NCBI GenBank assembly: GCA_964016885.1
Contig: OZ024744.1
Span: 73,142,474 to 73,206,473 of the forward strand
Length of the DNA stretch: 64,000 bases
Direction of reading: 5' to 3'
Source: Eledone cirrhosa
Lineage: Eukaryota; Mollusca; Cephalopoda; Octopoda; Eledonidae
Part shown: positions 45,770-55,496 of the stretch, piece by piece
How the letters are laid out: every line of letters begins with the position of its first letter
Numbering within the stretch: position 1 is the stretch's first letter
The notes under the pieces: generated by a model
The model's database searches: none
The model's input: the letters and a program-made list of their open reading frames with translations, nothing else
What the model was told of the DNA's origin: nothing
Translations under genes and position numbers: made by a program

Positions 45770-46596
45770 ATGGCCGAAATTATAGGATTTTATAAAATAA
45801 CCTTCCTGCTCCCTCCTATTCTTCACCCCTCCCTATATATCGTATACGCACCTGCAGGTTCTCTCTCAATCCCTTCCTCTCTCTCGAAATATAAAATAAA
45901 CCTGTTGCGAGCTACGAAACTCAGAATTTGTCAATCCCTTATTCTTGGCTACATCGCTCGCTTGCACTTCTGTGAAATGTAATGTACAAATCCTATTTTT
46001 TTCTCGTCTCCCCATGTTCCCCGGTCCATTCATCTATCTCTATCATATCGTCCAGAATCCAATCTTTTCTTTTTCAATGCTATTCGATAATTCTGTCTGA
46101 TTGTTTAAAATAATCTTCTTGTATTTTAAAATCCCATAATTCTGTCAGACCCCTGAAAACGATCTTCTACTTGTATTTAAACTCTTACTCTTATTACTGT
46201 TATATGCTCGTTTAATTATGGCCAAAATTCTAGGATTTTATTTTATAAAATAACCTCGCTAACTACTCCAGTCCCCTCCCTCCCGCCCCTACTCACCACC
46301 ATTATTATTTGGACCAATCATAATTTAGTGGCCTATGTTATCACTTCTTAAGTTTAGACCTGGTTGCCTTTCGATGTGATGGATGGACTACGGAATTCTG
46401 GAGAGTCTGAAAAATTTGGACACTCAATGACAATGCCAAAGATAAAGACAAATTCACCTCATGCTGCCGGACGAGAATGCAAGGACTCCTCCTCTTTATT
46501 TCGGCTGCGGATGGCTAACATAACCCCATCTCCCTCACCCCTCCCTGCATCCCATCCTTCCCACCCACCAAACGCAATCCAAAACTTCACAGTTGG
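45770..46596 (+). mobile_element. RTE-like LINE 5' UTR
   Basis: Upstream of the endonuclease frame. Parts (AAATATAAAATAAACCTGTT, CTCAGAATTTGTCAA, GTGAAATGTAATGTA, CCATTATTATTTGGACCAATCA) recur in inverse at 54903-55200, which shows this is element and not host. The phrase TTTAATTATGGCC.AAAT..TAGGATTTTAT occurs twice (45764, 46211), so the region is internally duplicated. Confidence 0.75.
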
Positions 46597-47720
46597 TACC
46601 ATGAATGTAGGCACCTTAAAAGGTTGCTCTAACGAGGTTGTAGAGATGCTTGAACGTAAGGAAGTTGATGTTTGCTGTATTCAAGAGATCAGGTGGAGGG
46701 GTGGGTCTGCTAGATTCATTGTGGGTAAAAAACGATGTTATAAGCTTTCTGGGTGGGAAATGACAATGGGCTGGGTGGAGTAGAAATCATGCTAGCAGAA
46801 AAATGGGTAGATAATATAATAGACGTAAATAAAGTGAATGACAATAATTAAAATAAGACTTGTCCTAAATAGAACTACTGTGACAATAATATCTACGTAT
46901 GCACCCCAATCCGGACTGCCTGGCGTTATAAAAGACAGATTCTATGAGTCGTTAATGCTCACTACCTTCCAAATAACTGACAGTGACTACATAATTATTG
47001 CTGGCGACCTAAATGGTCACGTTGGACAACACTGTGACGGCTATGACGGAATCCATGGAGGCTATGGGTTTGGTACTAGAAATGAGGAAGGCTCCAGAAT
47101 CCTGGAATTCTGTGATGCAAATAACCTAACTATCTGTAACACAAACTTCAAAAAACGAGACATTCACTTGATCACCTACAGATCAGGGGAACATGCCAGT
47201 CAGATAGATTATATCCTTACCAGAAGACGTGACAGAGTGTCTGTTGTAAACACTAAATCCCTCTCCCATGAAGAATGCACCTCCCAACATAGCCTCATAG
47301 TTAGCGGCCTCATAGTCAGGACGAGACACACTCGACAACAGAGGAGGACTATCCTCAGGAGAAAAATATGGAAGTTAAAGGACCCCCCAGCCAGTAATAA
47401 ATTTAAAAGCATATTACTTGATACTTTTGACAGTAAGGAAGAGCAATTAGAGTTGTACAATATAGAGGAACAGTGGGAATTCCTGAGAGCTAACCTGCTG
47501 AAGGCGACAGATGAAATCTGTGGCTGGAGCAGACCTATAGGCAGGAGGAGAGTAACTTGGTGGTGGAGTCAATCAAGGCCAAAAAGCAGGCCTGGAAAAT
47601 ATGGCGGGATGGGGGAAGTAGAGAAGACTATCAAGTGGCCAGGAGGGAAGCTAGGAGACAAGTGTACTTTGCAAGAAGGGAAGCAGAGGAAAGAAAGTTC
47701 AAGCATGTTCTACAACGCAA
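46597..47720 (+). pseudogene. RTE-like LINE AP endonuclease, frameshifted
   Basis: Exonuclease-endonuclease-phosphatase domain that nicks target DNA; also seen as 'craniofacial development protein 2-like' in many animal annotations. Frame 1 (to 46783): TMNVGTLKGCSNEVVEML, VDVCCIQEIRWRGG (catalytic Glu). Frame 2 (46838-47743): IISTYAPQSGLPG, IIAGDLNGHVG (Asp, Asn), SQIDYILTRRRD, and SQHSLIVSGL, where the usual S-D-H has Gln for Asp. The join near 46784-46837 is a frameshift. Downstream, to about 47500, is the EEQWEFLRANLLKATDEICG linker. Confidence 0.85.
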
Positions 47721-48740
47721 GGACCAAAAACGTTAGGTGTTAAGGATTGCTAGGCAATGTGTCATGGAAAACTGTGATATTGTCGGGGAGAAGTGTGTCC
47801 GTAATGATGATGGTGTACTTGCCATCACTGATGCTGATAAGAGGGTAGCTTGGAAGTGTCACTACGAAAGGCTACTAAATGAGGAGAATAAATGGGAGGA
47901 AGACAGTCTCCCCTACATCGATCCAATAGAGGGACCAGCAGGGCAAGTTGAAGTATGGCAATCAAAGATATGAAGACGGGCAAGGCGGCTGGGCCTTCGG
48001 AAATAGTTGCTGAAATGCTGAAAGCATCTGGAACGGTGGGACATACTATGGTCACCCAGATAGTAAACCAAGTCATACAGAATGGGGTCGTACCAAAGGA
48101 CTGGCATAGCAGCATCATCATTAACTGCTACAAGGGTAAAGGAGATGCCCTAGATAGGGGAAACTATAGAGGCATTAAATTAATTGACCAGGTCATGAAG
48201 GTCACAGAAAAAGTAATAGCTCAACTAATCAGAGAGCGAATTGATCTAGATGAAATGCAGTTCGTGTTTGTGTCAGGTAAAAGTACCACAGATGCTCTTT
48301 TCATTGTACGACAACTACAGGAGAAGTACCTAGCTAAAAGTAAACCCCTATACTTAGCTTTTGTTGACTTGGAGAAAGCCTTTGACAGAGTCCCACACCC
48401 CATTATCTGGTAGGCTCTCAGAAAACTAGGTGTTGATGAAGGGCTCGTGAGAGCCATACAAGCCATGTATAAAGAAACAGTCAGCAAGGTTAGAATTAAC
48501 AATGAATGTAGTGAAGAGTTTAGTGTAAAAGTTGGTGTTCATCATCTGTCCTTAGCGCCCTCTTATTTATAACAGAGGAGTTCAAGACCAGCTGCGCATG
48601 GGAACTTCTATATGCAGATGATCTAACGCTCATAGCTGAATCAATGGCTGAACTAGAGAAGAAATTCCAAACATGGAAGCATGGCCTAGAATCAAAAGGC
48701 CTTAAAATTAACTTGTCTAAGACTAAAGTTCTAGTATATA
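47721..48740 (+). pseudogene. RTE-like LINE reverse transcriptase, with stops
   Basis: MAIKDMKTGKAAGPSEIVAE, INCYKGKGDALDRGNYRGIK, DEMQFVFVSGKSTTDALF, LAFVDLEKAFDRVPH (motif A intact), then a TAG at 48411-48413 replacing the first codon of WALRKLG. Reading continues through VGVHHLS (motif B, damaged: QGS lost and a short deletion) to LLYADDLTLIAES (catalytic YADD intact at 48611-48622) and LKINLSKTKVL. At least one stop and frameshift near 48545-48590 make it inactive. Confidence 0.85.
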
Positions 48741-49428
48741 GGGCACTAGTATATAAATAGGGCACTGGTCCCCTCTGGGAAATGGCCATGCTCAGTGTGT
48801 AGGAAAGGAGTAGGCAGAAACTCATTCCATTGCCCAGATGGTTCTATAGAAATAGTGGACACCTTCCGTTATCTGGGGGACAAAATCAGAGTGGTGGAGG
48901 GTGCTCTGAATGTACAGTAGCTAGAGTCAGAACGGGATGGAAAAAGTTCAGCTTATACCACTATTGGTCGCTAAAGGTTTCTCTCTAAAAATGAAAGGCA
49001 GGCTGTATGATGCCTGTATATGAACAGCAATGTTACATGGCAGTGAGACATGGGCATTGTGTGCAGAGGATATACGCAGACTAGAGAGGAACGAAGTTTG
49101 CATGCTCCGTTAGATGTGTAATAGTAATATACGTGAACGGCAAAGGATAAATGAACTAAGTGAGAAATTAGGAATAAGAGGGATCAGATACTGTTTTCTC
49201 GAGAGAAGACTACATTGGTATGGTCACGTGATGCGCATGATAGACGACAGCTGTATAAAAAAGTGCAGGGTGATCAAAATTGACGGTAGCTACGGAGTAG
49301 GTAGACCCAGAAAAACCTGGGACGACTTGATAAATTCCGACCTTACACACTTACGCCTCTGGAAGACAATGTCACTGGACCGAGATCTTTGGCGCTACAC
49401 AGTAATACAGAAGACCCGCCTTGCCTAA
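48741..49428 (+). pseudogene. RTE-like LINE thumb and C-terminus
   Basis: Broken frames with CSVCRKGVGRNSFHCPDG-like zinc-binding residues (about 48790-48842), GSETWAL and RLERNEVCMLR; then an open frame 49114-49428 with RINELSEKLGIRGIRY, LHWYGHVMRM, GVGRPRKTWDDLINSDLTHL and DLWRYTVIQ. The start codon of the last frame is only its first Met. Conserved with 17155-17445. Confidence 0.85.
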
Positions 49429-49781
49429 GTACAAAGCGAAACCTACAGTCAGTAGGCACCTCTTAACCAAAATACACCCCCGTTCCACTACCCCACCCCA
49501 TCCAGAAAGTTATGTTGGTACCACAACATCCAGTCCAAAATAAATGAGGTCATGTAGGTGTCATGACAAAAAAAACACACAGTCCACGCTGTAATGTGGC
49601 AGTGTAGGTAACACGGTAAAAACCTCCCAGTCCACACTGTAAACGTGGTTGGTGTTAGGAAGGGAATCCAGCTGTAGAAAACCTGCCAGACAGTCCTGTA
49701 CGAGCAAGACAACCAATCTTGCCTCAAGTGGGACAATTCCCGTCTAAACCCATGCTAGCGTGGAAGATAGACATTAAACGG

Positions 49782-49798
<17 letters not shown>
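49429..49798 (+). mobile_element. RTE-like LINE 3' UTR and (GAT)n tail
   Basis: It holds about two copies of the 47/48-bp unit (CATGTAGGTGTCATGACAAA; CAGTCCACGCTGTAATGTGG), the GTTGGTGTTAGGAAGGG block, AAACCCATGCTAGCGTGGAAG, ATAGACATTAAACGG and (GATGAT)n. A short-repeat tail instead of poly(A) is typical of RTE-type elements. Confidence 0.85.
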
Positions 49799-49819
<21 letters not shown>

Positions 49820-49821
<2 letters not shown>

Positions 49822-49980
49822 ATATATAGCAGGAAGAAGGTCTTACCATTTCCTACGCTAGTCCTTCATCAGAAGAAAGAATGAGAAATAAGATAGATTG
49901 AGGGGACGGGCGGGTTGGAATTGGAAAAAATGTGTTTAGATAAAAATAACAGGTCCATTCATGTTGGCATCTCTTGCAAA
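49820..49980 (-). ncRNA. Decayed hammerhead-like motif I
   Basis: On -: CUGAUGAAGGACUAGCGUAG then GAAA; the downstream AAGACCTTCTTCCTGCTATATATA matches motif H. Stem II does not pair well. Low confidence as ribozyme, good as family relic. Confidence 0.3.
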
Positions 49981-50639
49981 ACTGTTTTATATATATATAT
50001 ATGAATATTGATTGTTTCTTGTATCTCATTCTGTTATTTTGCCCAAGAAAATATCTATGTGTATCATCAAACGATGTACACATATGGGTATTTTTTCAAT
50101 TCCAATTGAGTTCTAGCACGTGGCCTGAATTCTTTTCAGAATTCACTGACCTGCGCATGTATTGTTTTTTGGCGGTAATCCCCTTCCTCCTTTTTTGAGA
50201 CAGTGTGAGATTTTCCTTAGAACTGCTGGACTAACAACCTAGCAGCTACCTCAAGCACTGATGGTGATTATCGCTAGATATTGATGTTGATTTGGTTATC
50301 AATATTAATATTATTGGGCACCCACTGAAGAATTATAAGTATCTGTTGATCTTATACAAGCATCTACATAAATTGGTATAATTTCACCCAACTTGTAGAA
50401 ATCTTATAATGAAACAAGACATCCGTCTGGGAAGTGATATATTTGATATATCTCATATGAAATGATACAGCCAATTTTCCACACAATACAATTAGTTAGC
50501 ACCCCGAACATTTAATTGGGAATATACTCAGGTATATCCTAATGTTTGGTGAGTGAGTTGGGATTTTGCCGGAGTATCGCTATTAGCTTTCTCCGTTTAT
50601 GTATTCATATATATATATATATATATATATATTGTGCAA
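49981..50639. other. Unassigned spacer
   Basis: (TA)n at 49987-50002 and 50608-50632; otherwise no gene or element recognised. Confidence 0.5.
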
Positions 50640-50972
50640 GGTACGGCATGGCCATCTGGCCAGACATGGCTCATAAAAGTACCACTATGAGTAAGGCTTT
50701 GTGCAGTCAACTGGCCAGACTCCCAAACAATGGTTCCACTGTGAGTAGGGTACGGCATGGCCAACTGGCCTGTCCCTCTTCATAACAGTGCCACCCAGTT
50801 CACACTGTAAATGTGGTTGGTGTTAGGAAGACCATCAAGTTGTAAAGATCTCAGCCAAATTTACAGTTCTATTTAAGCAAAGTACAGCTTGGTCATCTGG
50901 CTAGTCTTGTCTCATGACACGGGTGACCCATCTAACCCATGCAAACATGGAAAATAGACGTTAAATGGTGAT
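50640..50972 (+). repeat. LINE/SINE tail
   Basis: Diverged minisatellite units, CACCCAGTTCACACTGTAAA, TGTGGTTGGTGTTAGGAAG, then CTAACCCATGCAAACATGG and ATAGACGTTAAATGGTGATG. Confidence 0.75.
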
Positions 50973-51195
50973 GACTGCCAACCGTAAAAGATGGAGAACC
51001 GTCTGCCACGAAGATATAAAGAACTTTGAGAAATCTTGTTTTGCCCACCTCTGTGAGATAAGATCTGACACTAGAGTCCGGTCAGGCATTCCAGCCTGCT
51101 CTGTTCAAGATCCTGTTACCTGCACCAAATGCAGATTGATGTGTAAATCAGCAGCCTGATCGAAGTGCTATTTGAGGCATAAACATAAAACAATG
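50973..51195 (+). pseudogene. LINE C-terminal relic with C2H2 finger remnant
   Basis: Frame NRKRWRTVCHEDIKNFEKSC and then CTKCRLMCKSAA, a stop, and SKCYLRHKHK: half a zinc finger of the type at 26806, broken by TGA in the loop. It follows directly on the (GAT) end of the previous tail. Confidence 0.55.
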
Positions 51196-51214
51196 AACTA
51201 AAAAGACTGTTGAA

Positions 51215-51370
51215 CCCTCATAATTGGCATCATCATTTCATACCAGCTTTCCATTCTGGTATGGGTTTGATAGATTGTCAAAGTCTGAGTGATGATTTTT
51301 ACAGTTGGATTCACTTCCTGATGCCATCGACTTTACAGAGTGTACTGGGTGCATTCTATCATGACAGCAA
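51215..51370 (-). repeat. LINE/SINE tail
   Basis: GGCATCATCATTTCATACCA, CCATTCTGGTATGGGTTTG, ACAGTTGGATTCACTTCCTG and TTTACAGAGTGTACTGGGTG follow the reversed tail order. Confidence 0.7.
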
Positions 51371-51572
51371 CACTAGACAGAAGAAGAAGAAGAAGAAGAA
51401 GAAGAAGAAGAAGAAGAAGAAGAAGAAGAAGAAGAAGAAGGATGAGGAGGAGGGGGAGAAGAAGAAGTAGAAGAAGAAGAAGAAGAAGAAGAAGAAGAAG
51501 AAGAAGAAGAAGAAGAAGAAGAAGAAGAAGAAGGATGAGGATGAGGAGAAGAAGAAGAAGAAAAAGAATATA
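51371..51572. repeat. (GAA)n microsatellite
   Basis: About 190 bp of GAA with a few GGA units; all frames are Arg/Lys/Glu or Ser/Phe/Leu homopolymers, not genes. Confidence 0.98.
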
Positions 51573-52125
51573 TGTGTGGTTGTGTATGTGTATGTGTATG
51601 TGTGTGGGTGTATGTACACACATATTAGTTTGTGTAGCTCTTGTAATGAAATTAATACAAAACAAGAGAAAACGGAAAGTTTAAATTAAATCAACTACAT
51701 CAGCATTTGGCAGTAATCCAGCTTATTGTCTTCAACAATGGATTCTAGTAATAATCTAGCTATTGAAAATATTACATTTTATTTTAATATTTCCAAAACA
51801 CACTTATAATGAATATTTTTCATTTTAATAAAATGGTTCATTGCTTTCTGTTGGTCTTTTTTTCTTTTTATTTTTAAATTCTTTTCTTTGTTGATTATGT
51901 TTGTTTTGTTTTTTTGTTTTTCATTTTTTTTATTTTGTTTTTTTTTCTCCAGCATTTGTAGTGTTTGTAGCGTTCAATCACATCACATACACATAAAATG
52001 TGTGTTTGTGTTTGTTTACATGAGTCAGTTATATGTGTGTGTATGTGTATGTGTATGTGTGCAAGTAATTACACCTTGCAATAAAAACATTTGATTTAAA
52101 AAGAAATATATATATATATATATAT
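51573..52125. other. Unassigned spacer
   Basis: TG/TATG repeats at 51573-51620 and 52030-52060, T-rich sequence at 51855-51950. No gene. Confidence 0.5.
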
Positions 52126-52183
52126 CATCATCATCATCATCATCGTTTAACGTCTATCTTCCACGCTAGCATGGGTTTAGAAT
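52126..52183 (-). repeat. LINE tail tip in (TA)n
   Basis: (ATC)n, GTTTAACGTCTATCTTCCAC, GCTAGCATGGGTTTAG, with TA repeats on both sides. Confidence 0.85.
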
Positions 52184-52289
52184 ATATATATATATTATAT
52201 TATATTATATTGAAATTTAAAACCAAAAATATAAATCAAATTTATATTTATTCATAATCAAAATTGAATCATTAATGTTGTGTCTTCAT

Positions 52290-52475
52290 GGGCGGTGGAT
52301 TGGCAGTATCGGTAGAGGGTCGGACGCCATGCTTTCCAGCATAGTTACGTCCCTTTACGATCTGAGTTCAAATCCCGCCGAGGTTGACTTTGCCTTTCAT
52401 CCTTACGGGGTCGATAAAATAAAGTACCAGTAATGCACTGGATAATTGCTGGCCTTGTGCCTAAAGTAGAAACAA
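52290..52475 (+). mobile_element. Young SINE family 1 with 19-bp target duplication
   Basis: GGGCGGTGGATTGGCAGTAT to AAAGTAGAAACA. ATTAATGTTGTGTCTTCAT occurs exactly at 52271-52289 and 52476-52494. Confidence 0.95.
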
Positions 52476-52503
52476 TTAATGTTGTGTCTTCATTATCATG
52501 TAG

Positions 52504-52680
52504 TTGGCAGTATCGGTAGAGGAGCGGACACTTGCTTTGACGCATAGAGTTACGACCCTTGCCATTCTGAGTTCAAATCCCGCTGAGGTTAACTTTGCCT
52601 TTCATCCTTACAGGGTCGATAAAATAAAGTACCAGTAATACACTGGGATAATTGCTGGCCTTGTGCCAAAAGTAGAAACA
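52504..52680 (+). mobile_element. SINE family 1 with 12-bp target duplication
   Basis: TTGGCAGTATCGGTAGAGGA to AAAAGTAGAAACA. ATTATCATGTAG occurs at 52492-52503 and 52681-52692. It abuts the duplication of the previous copy. Confidence 0.95.
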
Positions 52681-52954
52681 ATTATCATGTAGCTTCATAA
52701 TCTTTTTAAGCATGTTATTAACAAGCTTTCTCAATAGTAGAGACTCTGAATTGTGCCATTTCTCCTGAACTGCTGTATATATATAAAACCCTTAGTTTTA
52801 GATATTATTTTGATTCAACATTAACTAGTGTTATCTATGAATCATCAGCTTATCATAGGCTCCACTGATGTTAAACTTCTCCATTTTGTTATATTGCCAG
52901 CTATACCCACCTCATCAAAGACCTAGCCTTCGTTGCTTTCTTCTTCCATCATTT

Positions 52955-53145
52955 TTAGCAATGTCTTTCTTGGTCTTCTCCACCTTCTTTTTACATGAAT
53001 TTTCATCACTATTCTGTTCACCGCGGCCATGGGGCAGCCAGCTCATGGGCTCCCATTTACTCATAATTGTGAGCTGGAAAGATGGAGGCAGTGACAGTGT
53101 GAGTTTGGTTCCTTTGTGTTAGGACCTAGTGTATATGTATGTAAT
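52955..53145 (+). repeat. Unclassified repeat U1 (opposite strand)
   Basis: TTCTGTTCACCGCGGCCATG, GGGCTCCCATTTACTCATAA, AGTGACAGTGTGAGTTTGGTTCC mirror the copies at 4076 and 60380. Confidence 0.7.
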
Positions 53146-53633
53146 TATCATCCTCATGGCAACCAATTGAGTAAAGGAGTAATGCTAACAACGTTTCAAA
53201 AGATTTAGTATAAAAAGTTAAGTTGGTGTTTGGAACATAACTTAACATAGGTTCTTATATAAAATAATGAAGGAACTTTTTTTTTTTTAGATAAATATAA
53301 ACATTTAAAAATAATTAGTTTTGTATCACAGAAAAAAACAATTCATCAATTCTCTCACTTCTTTCGTGTTTCTTTAACTCAACCATCTCATTTCATTTCT
53401 CTCCACAACATTCATCCCTGGCTTTATTCCCTTCATCCAGTCATCTTGTCAGTTTAATCTTTCCTCAACACATGACCCAACCATCTCAGGAAATTACTGA
53501 AATTCCTCCTCACAACATTCTATTCCCATAATCCTTTGCAATTCATTGTCTTCCACTCTCCCTAAATTTTAGAACATAAATTACCTAGAAAATCACTCAG
53601 ATAAAAAATCAATACTTACTATTAATTTATTTA
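53146..53633. other. Unassigned spacer
   Basis: Pyrimidine-rich on + (53340-53560). No gene or named element. Confidence 0.5.
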
Positions 53634-53757
53634 ACCCTTTAAGCATTTAAGCCAGCTATATTCGGACAGAATTCTGTGAGATATTATGTGAGATAAAGCC
53701 TTTTCTGTGAAAATACAATAGTATATATAGAGTAATGTAAATTCTAAAGGGTTAATA
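53634..53757. mobile_element. TTAA MITE, internally deleted
   Basis: TTAACCCTTTAAGCATTTAA left and AAATTCTAAAGGGTTAA right, only ~124 bp; the middle third of the family is missing. Confidence 0.85.
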
Positions 53758-53784
53758 ATGCACTGTACATGAGAAAACTATTCT

Positions 53785-53940
53785 TCTTCTTCTTGAGAGG
53801 GTCATGTGGTGGCAGAGTCGTCAAACACTCCTTCTAGCGGGTCATGTCAGAAGCAACCGTCTCCAACTAATCCAACTAGATCCCCCCAATCAAGACTATT
53901 CAACCATCTTTCTGGGGCTGATTGGTTTTATGAAAAAATG
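53785..53940 (-). pseudogene. LINE C-terminal relic
   Basis: Nucleotide match to 7375-7510 (GAGAGGGT.ATG; TCGTCAAACACTCCTTC; GTCAGAAGCAACC), more decayed, no open frame. Confidence 0.65.
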
Positions 53941-54066
53941 TCATTTAGAAATCATTTTTCTCTTTTGTTTCCATACCACTTAATTATTTCTAACCTGAAT
54001 GTGTCTATGTCCACTGTATAGGATATAGTAACAGTAACTTTACGATATATTGTAGAACTCCTCATT

Positions 54067-54397
54067 CATCATCATTTCATTTTAGGTCCGCCTTTCCCTG
54101 CTTGTAAGGGTGGGATGGGAACTGATTCTGGCTTGATTTCTACAGCTGGATGCCCTTCCTAACACCAACCTCATTTACAGTGAGTGCTGGGTGCTTTTTT
54201 GCCGTGGCACCTCCATGACCACTTTGGAGTGGAATGATAGGGACCCCAGTCCCTATCATCTCATTTCTACAGCTGAGTAAACTGGAGCAATGTGAAATAA
54301 AGTGTCTTGCTCAATGGAAACAACACATCACCCGGTCTGAGAATTGAACTCACAACCTTTCGATTGCAAGGCCAATGCTCTAACCACTAAGCCATGT
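54067..54397 (-). mobile_element. SINE family 2
   Basis: Reverse of 33577-33899: on -, the head ATGGCTTAGTGGTTAGAGCA (a good A box), GTTGTGAGTTCAATTCTCAG (B-box region), then the LINE-like tail and (GAT)n. Confidence 0.9.
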
Positions 54398-54615
54398 TTA
54401 TGTATTTGAGAATAGAATATATACATACATCATTAATGTTTCTTTCTTTTTCCTCTTGATGAAATAATCATAAATTATCATAAATTATCCACTGCTGTAC
54501 CAAACTCAACTCTATATGTTTTCTGGTATGTATGCTAATGCTACATACTACAGATTGTGTATACATACATATGCATACACATATATATATATATATGTCT
54601 GTGTGTGTATGTGTG

Positions 54616-54656
<41 letters not shown>

Positions 54657-54685
54657 GTATATATATGTATATATATATATATATA
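54398..54685. repeat. Unassigned, then (TA)n/(TG)n
   Basis: Microsatellite at 54565-54685; frames are simple repeats. Confidence 0.8.
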
Positions 54686-55205
54686 AATATCATCATCATC
54701 ATCATCATCATCGTTTAACGTCCATCTTCCACGCTAGCATGGGTTTGGACGGGAATTTTCCCACTTGAGGCAAGATTGGTTGTCTTGCTCGTATAGGACT
54801 GTCTGGCGGGTTTTCTACGGCTGGATGCCCTTCCTAACACCAACCACATTTACAGTGTGTACTGGGAGGTTTTTACTGTGTTACCTACACTGCCACATTA
54901 CTGATTGGTCGAAATAATAATGGCAGCGAGTGGGGGCGGGTGGGAGGGGTATAGCATATAACAGTAATAAGCGAATAATATTTAGAACAACCTGACAATT
55001 ATAGAATAGCATTGAGATGGACCGGGAAGGTGGAGAGGCAAGAAAAGAAAATGGCATTTTACATTACATTTCACAGGAGAGCGAACAGTATGACCATTAA
55101 TAAGATTTGACAAATTCTGAGATTCGTACCTCGTAACAGGTTTATTTTATATTTGGTGAGAGAATGGAGGGGGGGTAGTAAAGATTAGGAGAGGCAAGGA
55201 GGCCA
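54686..55205 (-). mobile_element. Internally deleted RTE-like LINE (5' UTR joined to 3' UTR)
   Basis: On -, 55200-54903 matches the LINE 5' UTR (about 45880-46320) to GACCAATCA; from 54902 it continues as the LINE 3' UTR (from about 49591, GTAATGTGGCAGTGTAGGTAACAC) to the (GAT)n tail at 54686. All coding sequence, about 3.3 kb in the fuller copy, is absent. Confidence 0.85.
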
Positions 55206-55284
55206 TTTTATATATATATATATATATAATCGGAGGTAACCACAGTAAGTAAGGTACTCAATACATAGCAGAGTATAAAAGTTT

Positions 55285-55389
55285 TAATATAGATGAGATT
55301 CTACAGGACTAGAACTGTTTCATTCTTTCGAAATCATCAGGAATCCTGGTGATTTCTAAAGAATGAAACAGTTCTATTCCTGTAGAATC

Positions 55390-55395
<6 letters not shown>
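55285..55395. repeat. Palindrome with hammerhead-like motif
   Basis: ~50-bp arms (GATGAGATTCTACAGGACTA.. and ..TAGAATCTCATC), centre near 55343, followed by (CT)n and (TA)n. The left flank GAGGTAACCACAGTAAGTAAGG recurs at 14843. Confidence 0.9.
55297..55346 (-). ncRNA. Hammerhead ribozyme-like motif F
   Basis: On -: GGAUUC, CUGAUGA (complement of 55334-55340), short stem II AUUU../GAAU, GAAA (complement of 55318-55321), stem III ACAG/CUGU with 8-nt loop, GUA cleavage triplet, GAAUC pairing with GAUUC. The core is complete. The mirror arm on + has CUGGUGA, one core change, so only this side looks competent. Confidence 0.7.

Positions 55396-55480
<85 letters not shown>
55396..55480. repeat. 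(CT)n and (TA)n microsatellites
   Basis: CT repeats, then TA repeats. Confidence 0.97.
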
Positions 55481-55482
<2 letters not shown>

Positions 55483-55496
55483 AGATTTATAATATA

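Noticed and set aside
51333..51684. Arg-, Leu-, Ser- or Phe-rich frames over (GAA)n
   Set aside because: Microsatellite translation only.
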